Shown: positions 42,003 to 50,521 of the stretch, piece by piece | Layout: the number at the start of each line of letters is the position of its first letter | Numbering within the stretch: position 1 is the stretch's first letter | NCBI RefSeq assembly: GCF_000719775.1 | Contig: NZ_JOHR01000018.1 | Location: 95,263-159,262, forward strand | Origin: Streptomyces sp. NRRL F-5135 | Lineage (GTDB): Bacteria; Actinomycetota; Actinomycetes; Streptomycetales; Streptomycetaceae | Reading direction: 5' to 3' | DNA length: 64,000 nt | The notes under the pieces: model-generated | Told to the model about the DNA's origin: nothing | Seen by the model: the letters and a program-made list of their open reading frames with translations, nothing else | Databases searched by the model: none | Program-made: the position numbers and the translations under genes

Positions 42003-43633
42003 TGAACGACGGTGTGAACGGCGTCGCGCTCGCCGTCTTCGTCTTCTTCTTCGTCGCCGTGACGGCCATGGGCTTCATGGCCGCACGCTGGCGCAAGGCC
42101 GAGAACGAGCACAGCCTGGACGAGTGGGGACTCGGCGGCCGCTCCTTCGGCACCTGGGTGACCTGGTTCCTGCTCGGCGGCGACCTGTACACGGCGTACA
42201 CGTTCGTCGCGGTCCCGGCGGCCATCTACGCGGCGGGAGCGGCCGGCTTCTTCGCCGTGCCGTATACGATCCTCGTCTATCCGCTGATCTTCACCTTCCT
42301 GCCCCGGCTGTGGTCGGTGTCGCACCGGCACGGGTACGTGACGACCTCGGACTTCGTACGCGGCCGGTTCGGCTCCAAGGGCCTGTCGCTGGCGGTCGCG
42401 CTCACCGGCATCCTGGCCACGATGCCGTACATCGCGCTCCAGCTGGTGGGCATCCAGGCGGTGCTGGACGTGATGGGCGTGGGCGGAGGCGAGAACACGC
42501 ACTGGTTCATCAAGGACCTGCCGCTGCTGATCGCCTTCGGCGTGCTCGCCGCGTACACCTACTCGTCGGGGCTGCGGGCGCCCGCGCTGATCGCGTTCGT
42601 CAAGGACACCCTGATCTACATCGTGATCGTCGTGGCGATCATCTACATCCCGATCAAGCTGGGCGGCTTCGACGAGATCTTCGCCAAGGCGGGCGACGCC
42701 TTCGCCGAGACCAACCCGGCCACCGGCCAGCCGCGCGGCGCGCTGGCGCCGGGCGACGCCGGGCACTGGGGGTACGCGACGCTGGCGCTGGGCTCCGCCC
42801 TCGCGCTCTTCATGTACCCGCACTCGATCACGGCGACGCTGTCCAGCCGCAGCCGCGAGGTGATCCGGCGCAACACGACGATCCTGCCGCTGTACTCGCT
42901 GATGCTGGGCCTGCTGGCACTGCTCGGCTTCATGGCGATCGCGGCCGGGGTGAAGGTGGACAACGGGCAGCTGGCGATCCCGCAGCTGTTCGAGAACATG
43001 TTCCCCGACTGGTTCGCGGGCGTGGCGTTCGCGGCGATCGGCATCGGCGCGCTGGTGCCCGCCGCGATCATGTCGATCGCCGCGGCGAACCTGTTCACCC
43101 GCAACATCTACAAGGACTTCATCAAGCCGGACGCGACGCCGGAACAGGAGACCAAGGTCTCCAAGCTGGTGTCGCTGCTGGTGAAGGTGGGGGCGCTGGT
43201 CTTCGTCCTGACCATGGACAAGACGGTCGCGATCAACTTCCAGCTGCTGGGCGGCATCTGGATCCTCCAGACGATGCCGGCCCTGGTCGGCGGTCTGTTC
43301 ACCCGCTGGTTCCACCGCTGGGCGCTGCTCGCCGGCTGGGCGGTGGGCATGCTGTACGGCACGGTGGCGGCGTACGGCGTGGCCAGCCCGACGCAGAAGC
43401 ACTTCGGCGGCTCGTCGGCGGAGATCCCCGGACTCGGGGAGATCGGTTACATCGGCCTGACCGCGTTCGTGCTGAACCTGGTCGTGACCGTCGTGGTGAC
43501 GCTGGTCCTGCGGGCGGTCAAGGCCCCGGACGGCGTGGACGAGACGAGCCCGTCCGACTACACGGCGGACGCCGGGGACCCGGGCGTGAAGACGGAACTC
43601 CCGCCGGCCACGGCGGGCGACCCCGTCCACTGA
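42002..43633 (+). CDS. Sodium:solute symporter (MctP-like monocarboxylate/amino acid type)
   Basis: 543-residue SSS-family transporter with about 13 membrane segments. It opens 'VNGVALAVFVFFFVAVTAMGFMAARW' and shows the family motifs 'EWGLGGRSFGTWVTWFLLGGDLYTAYTFVA' and 'ALGSALALFMYPHSITATLSSRSREVIRRNT'. DUF3311 upstream and overall layout point to the MctP subgroup (lactate, pyruvate, alanine), but substrate is not certain. The C-terminal 40 residues are hydrophilic. A strong terminator follows. Confidence 0.9.
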   Translation: MNDGVNGVALAVFVFFFVAVTAMGFMAARWRKAENEHSLDEWGLGGRSFGTWVTWFLLGGDLYTAYTFVAVPAAIYAAGAAGFFAVPYTILVYPLIFTFLPRLWSVSHRHGYVTTSDFVRGRFGSKGLSLAVALTGILATMPYIALQLVGIQAVLDVMGVGGGENTHWFIKDLPLLIAFGVLAAYTYSSGLRAPALIAFVKDTLIYIVIVVAIIYIPIKLGGFDEIFAKAGDAFAETNPATGQPRGALAPGDAGHWGYATLALGSALALFMYPHSITATLSSRSREVIRRNTTILPLYSLMLGLLALLGFMAIAAGVKVDNGQLAIPQLFENMFPDWFAGVAFAAIGIGALVPAAIMSIAAANLFTRNIYKDFIKPDATPEQETKVSKLVSLLVKVGALVFVLTMDKTVAINFQLLGGIWILQTMPALVGGLFTRWFHRWALLAGWAVGMLYGTVAAYGVASPTQKHFGGSSAEIPGLGEIGYIGLTAFVLNLVVTVVVTLVLRAVKAPDGVDETSPSDYTADAGDPGVKTELPPATAGDPVH

Positions 43634-43658
43634 CCACCCCCGCACCACTCCTGTGCCC

Positions 43659-43691
43659 CAGCGGGCCGCCGGACGATCCGGCGGCCCGCTG
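43659..43691. terminator. Symporter terminator (bidirectional)
   Basis: Perfect 15-bp stem from 43659-43673 (core GCGGGCCGCCGGA) to 43677-43691 with a 3-nt CGA loop, 26 nt after the symporter stop. Confidence 0.9.
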
Positions 43692-43709
43692 CCGGTGTCA
43701 GGGGTCCAT

Positions 43710-43865
43710 TCAGCGCACCCAGTTCTTGAGCTCCTCGGTCTCCAGGTGGATGCCCACGGGTTCGGGCGGCGTGATCTCCTTGCCGAACGGCACGATGCGC
43801 ACGGTCCCGTACCGCACACCGTCCGGTTCGCTGTGCACCCGCACTTCGCCGTTCTCCCGGTCGAC
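43710..43865 (-). pseudogene. Remnant of a Uma2-family nuclease gene (C-terminal end only)
   Basis: The frame (open to 43934) reads 'VDRENGEVRVHSEPDGVRYG', then 'TVRIVPFGKEITPPEPVGIHLETEELKNWVR'. This resembles the C-terminal 50-60 residues of Uma2 (PD-(D/E)XK) family proteins, which have a G-x-V-x-V-x-S-x-P strand and a PFG...PEP...LDT end. The catalytic N-terminal domain (about 130 residues) is absent; the DNA upstream instead belongs to the nrdA riboswitch region. The remnant looks like the tail of a lost gene. A short functional protein cannot be excluded because the frame keeps ATG/GTG codons. Confidence 0.6.
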
Positions 43866-43934
43866 TGAGCCGACAGCCGAGCGTCGAAACAGCCATAGAC
43901 ACAACATCTGGGGGGTGTCACAGCACCCGGACAC

Positions 43935-44070
43935 CAGATGTATGCTCGACCCGCTGTCGACGCAGGGGAACCCGGTGCGAGTCCGGGACTGTCCCGCAAC
44001 GGTGAGCAGTGGTGCGCTCCGGCGTACCCGCGAGTCCGAGCACCTGCCGACGGCGCGCCCGGTCCGACCG
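43935..44070 (+). promoter_or_regulatory. Cobalamin (B12) riboswitch upstream of nrdA
   Basis: Core elements are in order: GGGGAACCCGGTGCGAGTCC (43965-43984), GGGACTGTCCCGCAACGGTGA (43984-44004) and the B12-box region GCGAGTCCGAGCACCTGCCG (44029-44048). These match the conserved adenosylcobalamin riboswitch. In Streptomyces this element represses the class Ia reductase when B12 is available, because a B12-dependent class II enzyme can then work. About 140 nt of expression platform with GC-rich hairpins separate it from the nrdA GTG. Exact boundaries are approximate. Confidence 0.92.
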
Positions 44071-44212
44071 TTCCGGGCGCGTGGACGTCCGGGCCTCGTG
44101 GATGGGCCGGTGGACGCCGTACGGTGCGCCGTCCCGACGCGGGCGGCACGGCCGCGCGTGCCCTCCGCTGCTCCTCCCGACGTTCCGGAGCCGAGCGAGG
44201 GAGAGCAACCAC

Positions 44213-46753
44213 GTGACCATCGCGCCAGCCGATCCGGTGCCGGGCACAGCCGTCACACCCCCGGCCGCCGAGGTCCCCGTCGCCGGGGCCTCTGCCGGGG
44301 CGCGGGCCGACGACGGGCCGGGGACCGCGTTGCTGCGGACGCTGACGGACCTGACCGCCGATCTGCCGGACACCGACCCGGGCCGGGTGGCCGCCGCCGC
44401 GCTGCGCGGCCGGCACGCCCGCTCCGGCGAGGCGGAGCTGCGTGAGCTCGCCACCGAGGCCGCCGCCGGGCTGATCTCCGAGGACCCCGCCTACTCCCGG
44501 CTCGCGGCGCGGCTGCTGATCCGTACGATCGCCGAGGAGGCGGCGGGGCAGGGCGCGGTGTCCTTCTCCGCGTCCGTCGCGACCGGCCACCGCGAGGGCC
44601 TGATCGCGGACCGCACGGCCGCCTTCGTGGCCCGGCACGCGGACCGCCTCGACGCGCTGATCGATCCGGCAGCCGACGACCGCTTCGGTTACTTCGGCCT
44701 GCGCACGCTCTACAGCCGCTACCTGCTCCGTCACCCGCTGACCCGCCAGGTCATCGAGACGCCGCAGCACTTCATGCTGCGCGTGGCCTCGGGACTCGCC
44801 GAGGACGACGGTGCCGCGTCCGGGAACGACGGTGCCGCGTCCGGGAACGACGCCGGCGCGGCGGACGCGGCAGGCCAGGGCTCGGCCGGGAACAGCGGCG
44901 CCGTGGACGACGTCGCCGCCCTCTACGGGCTGATGAGCCGGCTGGACTACCTCCCGTCCTCGCCGACCCTCTTCAACTCCGGCACGCGCCACCCGCAGAT
45001 GTCCTCCTGCTATCTGCTCGACTCCCCCCGCGACGAGCTGGACTCGATCTACGAGCGCTACCACCAGGTCGCCCGGCTCTCGAAACACGCCGGCGGCATC
45101 GGCCTGCCGTACTCCCGTATCCGCGCGCGCGGTTCGCTGATCCGGGGCACGAACGGGCACTCCGGCGGCATCGTCCCCTTCCTGCGCACCCTCGACTCCT
45201 CCGTGGCCGCCGTCAACCAGGGCGGCCGGCGCAAGGGCGCGGCCTGCGTCTACCTGGAGACCTGGCACGCGGACGTGGAGGAGTTCCTGGAGCTGCGCGA
45301 CAACACCGGTGAGGACGCGCGCCGTACGCACAACCTGAACCTCGCGCACTGGATCCCGGACGAGTTCATGCGCCGGGTCGAGGCGGACGCCGACTGGTCG
45401 CTGTTCTCGCCGTCCGACGTGCCGGAGCTGGTCGACCTGTGGGGCGACGCGTTCGACGCCGCGTACCGGCGCGCCGAGGCCGCCGGTCTGGCCCTCAAAT
45501 CCCTGCCCGCCAGGGAGCTGTACGGGCGGATGATGCGAACGCTCGCGCAGACCGGCAACGGCTGGATGACCTTCAAGGACGCGTCGAACCGCACGGCCAA
45601 CCAGACCGCCGAACCCGGCAGCGTCGTGCACTCGTCCAACCTCTGCACGGAGATCCTCGAGGTGACGGACGACGGCGAGACGGCCGTCTGCAACCTCGGC
45701 TCGGTCAACCTCGGCGCGTTCGTCCTGGATTCCGGCGAGATCGACTGGGACCGGCTGGACGCCACCGTCCACACGGCCGTGACCTTCCTCGACCGGGTGG
45801 TGGACATCAACTTCTACCCGACCGAGCAGGCGGCCCGGTCGAACGCCCGGTGGCGCCCGGTGGGCCTGGGCGTGATGGGCCTCCAGGACGTCTTCTTCAC
45901 GAAGCGGCTGCCCTTCGACTCGCCCGAGGCCGCCGCGCTGTCCACCCGTATCGCCGAACGGATCATGCTGGCGGCGTACGAGGCGTCCTGCGATCTCGCC
46001 GAACGCCACGGCGCGCTGCCCGCCTGGTCGCGGACGCGGACCGCGCGCGGCGTACTGCACCCGGACCACTACGACGTCGAACTCGCCTGGCCCGAGCGCT
46101 GGGCGGCCCTGCGGGCGCGCGTCGCCGCCACGGGCATGCGCAACTCGCTGCTCCTGGCGATCGCACCGACGGCCACCATCGCCTCCATCGCGGGCGCGTA
46201 CGAGTGCGTCGAGCCGCAGGTGTCCAACCTCTTCAAGCGCGAGACGCTGTCCGGGGAGTTCCTCCAGGTCAACGCGTACCTGGTGCGGGACCTGAAGCGG
46301 CTGGGGGTCTGGGACGCCCGGACCCGCGAGGCCCTGCGCGAGTCCAACGGGTCGGTGGCGGGCTTCGACTGGATCCCGGCGGAGGTCCGGGCCCTGTACC
46401 GCACGGCGTGGGAGATCCCGCAGCGCGGGCTGGTCGACATGGCGGCGGCCCGTACGCCGTTCCTCGACCAGAGCCAGTCGCTGAACCTGTTCCTGGAGAC
46501 GCCGACCATCGGCAAGCTCAGCTCGATGTACGCGTACGCCTGGAAGAAGGGCCTGAAGACGACGTACTACCTGCGCTCGCGCCCGGCGACCCGCATCGCC
46601 CGCGCGGCCCGGGCCGCCACCCCGGCCTCCGCCCCCGCCGTGCCCGTACCCGTACCCGTACCCGCCCAGCACGCGGCACCCGCTACCGCGCCCGAGGCGG
46701 ACGCGATCGCCTGCTCCCTGGAAAACCCCGAGTCCTGCGAGGCCTGCCAGTGA
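44213..46753 (+). CDS. nrdA: Class Ia ribonucleotide reductase large subunit
   Basis: 846 residues from GTG 44213 (GGGAG upstream). Catalytic residues are all present: 'MSSCYLLDSP' (Cys266) and 'TAVCNLGSVNLG' (Cys493) as the redox pair, 'SSNLCTEIL' (thiyl Cys478, Glu480), 'KTTYYLRSRPAT' (Tyr785-Tyr786 radical path) and C-terminal Cys842/Cys845 (ESCEACQ). The first 100 residues show no clear ATP-cone (VxKRDG) motif, so overall-activity control by ATP/dATP may be missing. A low-complexity Gly/Ala/Asp/Ser insert (about 197-233) is coded partly by a 21-bp tandem repeat. It reduces ribonucleotides with NrdB and is controlled by the upstream riboswitch. Confidence 0.95.
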   Translation: MTIAPADPVPGTAVTPPAAEVPVAGASAGARADDGPGTALLRTLTDLTADLPDTDPGRVAAAALRGRHARSGEAELRELATEAAAGLISEDPAYSRLAARLLIRTIAEEAAGQGAVSFSASVATGHREGLIADRTAAFVARHADRLDALIDPAADDRFGYFGLRTLYSRYLLRHPLTRQVIETPQHFMLRVASGLAEDDGAASGNDGAASGNDAGAADAAGQGSAGNSGAVDDVAALYGLMSRLDYLPSSPTLFNSGTRHPQMSSCYLLDSPRDELDSIYERYHQVARLSKHAGGIGLPYSRIRARGSLIRGTNGHSGGIVPFLRTLDSSVAAVNQGGRRKGAACVYLETWHADVEEFLELRDNTGEDARRTHNLNLAHWIPDEFMRRVEADADWSLFSPSDVPELVDLWGDAFDAAYRRAEAAGLALKSLPARELYGRMMRTLAQTGNGWMTFKDASNRTANQTAEPGSVVHSSNLCTEILEVTDDGETAVCNLGSVNLGAFVLDSGEIDWDRLDATVHTAVTFLDRVVDINFYPTEQAARSNARWRPVGLGVMGLQDVFFTKRLPFDSPEAAALSTRIAERIMLAAYEASCDLAERHGALPAWSRTRTARGVLHPDHYDVELAWPERWAALRARVAATGMRNSLLLAIAPTATIASIAGAYECVEPQVSNLFKRETLSGEFLQVNAYLVRDLKRLGVWDARTREALRESNGSVAGFDWIPAEVRALYRTAWEIPQRGLVDMAAARTPFLDQSQSLNLFLETPTIGKLSSMYAYAWKKGLKTTYYLRSRPATRIARAARAATPASAPAVPVPVPVPAQHAAPATAPEADAIACSLENPESCEACQ
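44807..44848 (+). repeat. 21-bp in-frame tandem repeat within nrdA
   Basis: Two identical copies of GACGGTGCCGCGTCCGGGAAC (44807-44827 and 44828-44848; 21 nt) encode DGAASGN twice, and a third, partial copy follows. The unit length keeps the frame. It forms part of a presumably surface-exposed low-complexity loop. Confidence 0.9.
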
Positions 46754-47811
46754 TGACCACCGGAACCACCGACACCACGACGCCGGACGCGGCGACGGCC
46801 CCCACCACACCGAAGAACCTGCTCGACCCGGGCTTCGAACTGACCCTGCGCCCCATGCGCTACCCGGACTTCTACGAGCGCTACCGCGACGCGATCAAGA
46901 ACACCTGGACCGTCGAGGAGGTCGATCTCCACTCCGACGTGGCCGACCTCGGCAAGCTCTCCCCCGCCGAGCAGCACATGATCGGCCGGCTGGTCGCGTT
47001 CTTCGCGACGGGCGACTCGATCGTGTCGAACAACCTGGTGCTGACGCTCTACAAGCACATCAACTCGCCCGAGGCACGCCTGTACCTGTCCCGGCAGCTC
47101 TTCGAGGAGGCCGTGCACGTCCAGTTCTACCTGACGCTGCTGGACACGTATCTGCCCGACCCCGACGACCGGGCGGCGGCCTTCGCGGCGGTGGAGAACA
47201 TCCCGTCGATCCGCGAGAAGGCGCGGTTCTGCTTCACGTGGATGGACTCGGTGGAATCGATCGACCGCCTGGAGACCCGGGCCGACCGCCGCCGCTTCCT
47301 GCTGAACCTGATCTGTTTCGCGGCCTGTATCGAGGGCCTGTTCTTCTACGGCGCCTTCGCGTACGTCTACTGGTTCCGCTCGCGCGGACTGCTGCACGGC
47401 CTGGCCACCGGGACCAACTGGGTGTTCCGGGACGAGACCATGCACATGAACTTCGCCTTCGACGTCGTGGACACCGTGCGCGCGGAGGAGCCGGAGCTGT
47501 TCGACGACACCCTGCGCCACCAGGTCACCGACATGCTGAAGGAGGCCGTCGAGTCGGAGCTCCAGTTCGCCCACGATCTGTGCGGGGACGGGCTGCCGGG
47601 CATGAACACGGCCTCGATGCGCGCCTACCTCCAGTGCGTGGCGGACCAGCGCCTGACGCGCCTGGGCTTCCCGGCGGTCTACGGATCGGAGAACCCGTTC
47701 TCCTTCATGGAGCTCCAGGGCGTCCAGGAGCTGACGAACTTCTTCGAACGCCGCCCGTCCGCGTATCAGGTGGCGGTGGAGGGAACGGTCGGCTTCGACG
47801 ACGACTTCTAG
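46753..47811 (+). CDS. nrdB: Class Ia ribonucleotide reductase small subunit
   Basis: 352 residues from ATG 46753, sharing one base with the nrdA stop. The diiron ligands are recognisable: Asp in 'FFATGDSIVSNNL', 'LFEEAVHVQFYLTLL' (Glu, His, and the radical Tyr four residues after the His), Glu in 'FAACIEGLFFYG' and 'RDETMHMNFAFD' (Glu, His). A Tyr rather than Phe is thus at the radical position, as in tyrosyl-radical (Ia) enzymes. The C-terminal tail ends in 'VGFDDDF', an acidic, aromatic peptide like those that bind NrdA. Confidence 0.95.
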   Translation: MTTGTTDTTTPDAATAPTTPKNLLDPGFELTLRPMRYPDFYERYRDAIKNTWTVEEVDLHSDVADLGKLSPAEQHMIGRLVAFFATGDSIVSNNLVLTLYKHINSPEARLYLSRQLFEEAVHVQFYLTLLDTYLPDPDDRAAAFAAVENIPSIREKARFCFTWMDSVESIDRLETRADRRRFLLNLICFAACIEGLFFYGAFAYVYWFRSRGLLHGLATGTNWVFRDETMHMNFAFDVVDTVRAEEPELFDDTLRHQVTDMLKEAVESELQFAHDLCGDGLPGMNTASMRAYLQCVADQRLTRLGFPAVYGSENPFSFMELQGVQELTNFFERRPSAYQVAVEGTVGFDDDF

Positions 47812-47866
47812 TTCCGGCCGACCGTCGCGAATCACCCTGCCCTCGCCGCCGCTTAGAGTGCTCGTC

Positions 47867-48313
47867 ATGAGTGCTCTCGCGCGGACGCGCCTGGTGGCGG
47901 GCGGGGCTGCGGTGCTGACGGTGGCCGCGGGCCTGGGGATCAGGGCCTTCGGGGCGGGGGACGTGGCCAAGTACGGGGGCGACGCGCTCTACACCGTGCT
48001 GGTCCATGTCCTCATCGTGCTGGCCCTCCCTCGCGTGCGGCCCTGGGGCGCGGCGGCGGGGGCGCTGGCCTTCAGTTGTGCGGTCGAACTGTTGCAGCTG
48101 ACGGGAGTACCGGCGGACCTGGCCGGGCGGAGTGTCGTCGCCCGGCTCGTCCTCGGCTCCACTTTCAATGCGCCTGACCTGCTGTGGTACGCGCTCGGTG
48201 CGGCAGCCGCGGGGACGGCACACGCGGTGTGCGCGCGGCGGCCTGCACGGGCCGCTTCGGCAGGTCGGGGGTCTCGGCGGCGCGCAGAGCCCGGTCGATC
48301 GACAGCTCCTTGA
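47867..48313 (+). CDS. DUF2809/VanZ-like membrane protein
   Basis: 148 residues from ATG 47867; TAGAGT is 7 nt upstream with no Shine-Dalgarno sequence, so the transcript is likely leaderless. Transmembrane segments: 'RLVAGGAAVLTVAAGLGI', 'ALYTVLVHVLIVLALPRV', 'GAAAGALAFSCAVELLQL' and 'LLWYALGAAAAGTAHAV', the DUF2809 pattern with 'FSCAVELLQL' and 'NAPDLLWYALG'. Function unknown. The last 149 bp overlap an antisense small membrane gene; the basic C-terminal tail (from about residue 127) is coded in the overlap. Confidence 0.75.
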   Translation: MSALARTRLVAGGAAVLTVAAGLGIRAFGAGDVAKYGGDALYTVLVHVLIVLALPRVRPWGAAAGALAFSCAVELLQLTGVPADLAGRSVVARLVLGSTFNAPDLLWYALGAAAAGTAHAVCARRPARAASAGRGSRRRAEPGRSTAP

Positions 48314-48386
48314 GGTACCAGATCAGCGAAGGGACCGTCAGGAGAGCGAAGATGGCGGCGAGGGCGGGAATCGTCTGGATGTCCAT
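48165..48386 (-). CDS. Small single-span membrane protein (antisense to DUF2809 tail)
   Basis: About 73 residues from ATG 48386: a hydrophobic N-terminal segment 'IQTIPALAAIFALLTVPSLIWYL' is followed by 'KELSIDRALRAAETPDLPKRPVQAAARTP' and a basic tail. The membrane segment plus charged tail looks like a genuine small protein; GAC-rich upstream DNA gives no clear ribosome-binding site. It overlaps 149 bp of the preceding gene in the opposite direction, so one of the two C-termini may be spurious. No family recognised. Confidence 0.5.
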   Translation of the reverse strand: MDIQTIPALAAIFALLTVPSLIWYLKELSIDRALRAAETPDLPKRPVQAAARTPRVPSPRLPHRARTTAGQAH

Positions 48387-48451
48387 GGCTCTACTGTCGC
48401 CGCTGCGAGCGCCGCAGAGCAGTGGCAGGACTGTCATCGAACCTCGAATTG

Positions 48452-48469
48452 CTGCCAGTTCGGTGGCAG
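48452..48469. promoter_or_regulatory. Inverted repeat directly before nrdS
   Basis: CTGCCA (48452-48457), 6-nt spacer, TGGCAG (48464-48469), nine nt before the ATG of the AraC-family gene. Another TGGCAG copy is at about 48423. Palindromes of this type are bound by GATase1-like AraC regulators, so autoregulation is plausible. Confidence 0.6.
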
Positions 48470-48478
48470 ACTGAGTTC

Positions 48479-49444
48479 ATGCTGCAGAACGTCACCGCTG
48501 TCCTCCTCGACGGAGTGCATCCCTTCGAACTCGGCGTGGTCTGCGAGGTCTTCGGACTCGACCGCAGCGACGCGGGCCTGCCCGTCCATGACTTCGCGGT
48601 CGTCTCCGCCGAAGGGCCCGTCCTGAGCACGCACGCCGGGTTCACCATCGGCAATCTCCATGGCCTCGACCGGCTGGAGGAGGCCGACCTCATCGCCGTG
48701 CCCGCCGGCGCCGACTACGGGCGCCGGGAGTTCCCGCCGGAGCTGCTGGACGCCCTGCGCCGGGCCGTGGACCGGGGCTCGCGAGTGCTCAGCGTGTGCT
48801 CCGGCGTCTTCGTCCTGGGCGCCGCCGGGCTGCTGGACGGGCGCCGCTGCGCCAGCCACTGGCGGTACGCGGCGGAGCTCTCCCGGCTCCATCCACGCGC
48901 GATCGTCGAGCCGGACGTGCTCTACGTGGACGAGGGGCCGGTCGTGACCTCGGCCGGTACGGCCGCCGGCATCGACGCGTGCCTGCACCTCCTGCGGCAG
49001 GAGTACGGCCCCGAGACCGCCAACGCCGTCGCCCGCCGCATGGTGGTCCCGCCGCACCGCGACGGCGGCCAGGCCCAGTTCATCGAGCGCCCCCTGCCGC
49101 GCGACCGGTGCGACACGGTCGGCACGGTCCTCGGCTGGATGGAGCGGCATCTGGACCAGGAGATGACCGTCGAGCAGCTCGCGGCCCGCGCCCATATGTC
49201 GCCCCGCACGTTCGCCCGCCGCTTCCAGCAGGAGACGGGGACCACTCCGTACCGCTGGCTGCTGCGTCAGCGGGTGCTGCTGGCGCAGGAGTTGCTGGAG
49301 ACGACGGACGAGACGGTGGACAGCGTCGCGAGCCGCGCCGGGTTCGGCAACGCGGCCGGGCTGCGCCACCACTTCCTGCGGACGCTGGGGACGACGCCGA
49401 ACGCGTACCGGCGTACGTTCCGGGGCCCGTCCCACGCCGCGTGA
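48479..49444 (+). CDS. nrdS: AraC-family regulator with GATase1/DJ-1-like domain (NrdS-like)
   Basis: 321 residues from ATG 48479. The N-terminal DJ-1/PfpI-like domain has 'NVTAVLLDGVHPFELGVVCEVFGLD', 'RVLSVCSGVFVLGAAGLLDGRRCASHWRYA' with Cys at the usual nucleophile position. The C-terminal AraC domain has two helix-turn-helix motifs ('MTVEQLAARAHMSPRTFARRFQQETGTTPYRWL' and 'ETVDSVASRAGFGNAAGLRHHFLRTLGTTPNAYR'). In S. coelicolor nrdS follows nrdAB and encodes an AraC-like protein; here two small membrane genes lie between. Its role in RNR control is unproven. Confidence 0.85.
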   Translation: MLQNVTAVLLDGVHPFELGVVCEVFGLDRSDAGLPVHDFAVVSAEGPVLSTHAGFTIGNLHGLDRLEEADLIAVPAGADYGRREFPPELLDALRRAVDRGSRVLSVCSGVFVLGAAGLLDGRRCASHWRYAAELSRLHPRAIVEPDVLYVDEGPVVTSAGTAAGIDACLHLLRQEYGPETANAVARRMVVPPHRDGGQAQFIERPLPRDRCDTVGTVLGWMERHLDQEMTVEQLAARAHMSPRTFARRFQQETGTTPYRWLLRQRVLLAQELLETTDETVDSVASRAGFGNAAGLRHHFLRTLGTTPNAYRRTFRGPSHAA

Positions 49445-49500
49445 CGCCGGCCGGCGCGCCGCGCACGCCGAACCGGACGCCACGCACACGGAACCGGACC

Positions 49501-49574
49501 GGCACACGTCGTACCGGACGCGGCACACGTCGTACCGGACGCGGCACACGTCGTACCGGACGCGGCACACGCGG
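49501..49574. repeat. 21-bp tandem repeat, about 3.5 copies
   Basis: GGCACACGTCGTACCGGACGC is repeated at 49501-49521, 49522-49542 and 49543-49563, followed by a partial copy. It fills the gap between the convergent nrdS-like and def genes; degenerate units extend back to about 49455. No gene is likely here. Confidence 0.9.
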
Positions 49575-49619
49575 AACCCGGCGCACGCCGGGCCCGGCTC
49601 AGTCCTCGGGGCACAGGGC

Positions 49620-50306
49620 TCAGTCGTTGGGGACGGTCTCGTACCGCGGCTCGTTCTCCGCCATCTGCCGCAGCGCGTCCTTGCGGTCGCGCTTCGAGAG
49701 CCGGTCGATGTACAGCCGCCCGTAGAGGTGGTCCGTCTCGTGCTGGAGGCAGCGGGCGAAGTAACCGGTGCCGCGCACCTTGATCGCGTTGCCGTGGGCG
49801 TCCTGGCCGCGGACCACCGCGTAGTCGGGGCGCGGCAGCGCCGCGTACGCCGTCGGCACGGACAGGCAGCCCTCGTTGGAGTCGTCCAGGTTGCGCGCCT
49901 CGGGCGGCAGTTCCTCCAGGACCGGGTTGCAGACGGCGCCCACGTGCCGTACGCCGTCGTCGTCGGGGCAGTCGTAGACGAAGACCTTCAGGTCCACGCC
50001 GATCTGGTTGGCGGCGAGCCCCACGCCCTCGGCCGTGCGCTGGCTGGCGAACATGTCGTCGATCAGCGCGGCGAGCTTGTCGTCGAACTCCGTGACGTCC
50101 TGGCACTCCCGGTGCAGGACCGGGTTGCCGACGACGGTGATCGGCCGTGATGTGCCGCGCTCGCGGTGCGCCAGCTCACGCGCCTCGGCGTCCTCCGTGT
50201 CCACGACGAACCCGTCCTCGTCCACGGCGGTCCCGTCCCCCGGCCCGGTCACGGGAGCCTCGGGGGCCTCACTGTCCATCCGCTGGTCCGTCTCCTGCTG
50301 CGCCAT
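49620..50306 (-). CDS. def: Peptide deformylase
   Basis: 228 residues from ATG 50306. All three PDF motifs are present: '[22 protein letters not shown]' (GxGLAAxQ), 'NEGCLSVP' (EGCLS) and '[13 protein letters not shown]' (HExDH), which bind the metal and remove the N-formyl group from nascent chains. An acidic, probably disordered N-terminal stretch of about 50 residues precedes the domain, longer than in E. coli. No partner fmt gene is adjacent, so it is likely one of several PDF paralogues. Confidence 0.94.
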   Translation of the reverse strand: MAQQETDQRMDSEAPEAPVTGPGDGTAVDEDGFVVDTEDAEARELAHRERGTSRPITVVGNPVLHRECQDVTEFDDKLAALIDDMFASQRTAEGVGLAANQIGVDLKVFVYDCPDDDGVRHVGAVCNPVLEELPPEARNLDDSNEGCLSVPTAYAALPRPDYAVVRGQDAHGNAIKVRGTGYFARCLQHETDHLYGRLYIDRLSKRDRKDALRQMAENEPRYETVPND

Positions 50307-50521
50307 CTCCGCAGTACGCCTTCCTCGGTACCCGATGCTGCTGCCACCCGCACGATCCGTGGGGTGCCGGTACAGCCTACGGGGAGCGCTCGGGGGCGCT
50401 CAGCGGGTTCGCGGTATCACCGAACGTCATGGCGTGCGCCGGGCCGGCCGGCTCTCCCCGGGTGGGCGGCGGCCCGCCGTACCGGTTTCGCGACCCGACA
50501 CGGCCGGTCGGCCGGCCCGTC

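Noticed and set aside
41897..46810. Very long antisense open frame (over 1600 codons) across the symporter and nrdA
   Set aside because: It is a GC-rich shadow of the + strand genes: low-complexity Arg/Gly/Val/Glu content, no domain motif, no start signal; the + strand genes have clear families.
46753..47811. Chlamydia-like R2c (Phe for radical Tyr) in NrdB
   Set aside because: The residue four after the ligand His in EEAVHVQFY is Tyr, as in ordinary tyrosyl-radical enzymes; the preceding Phe is not at that position.
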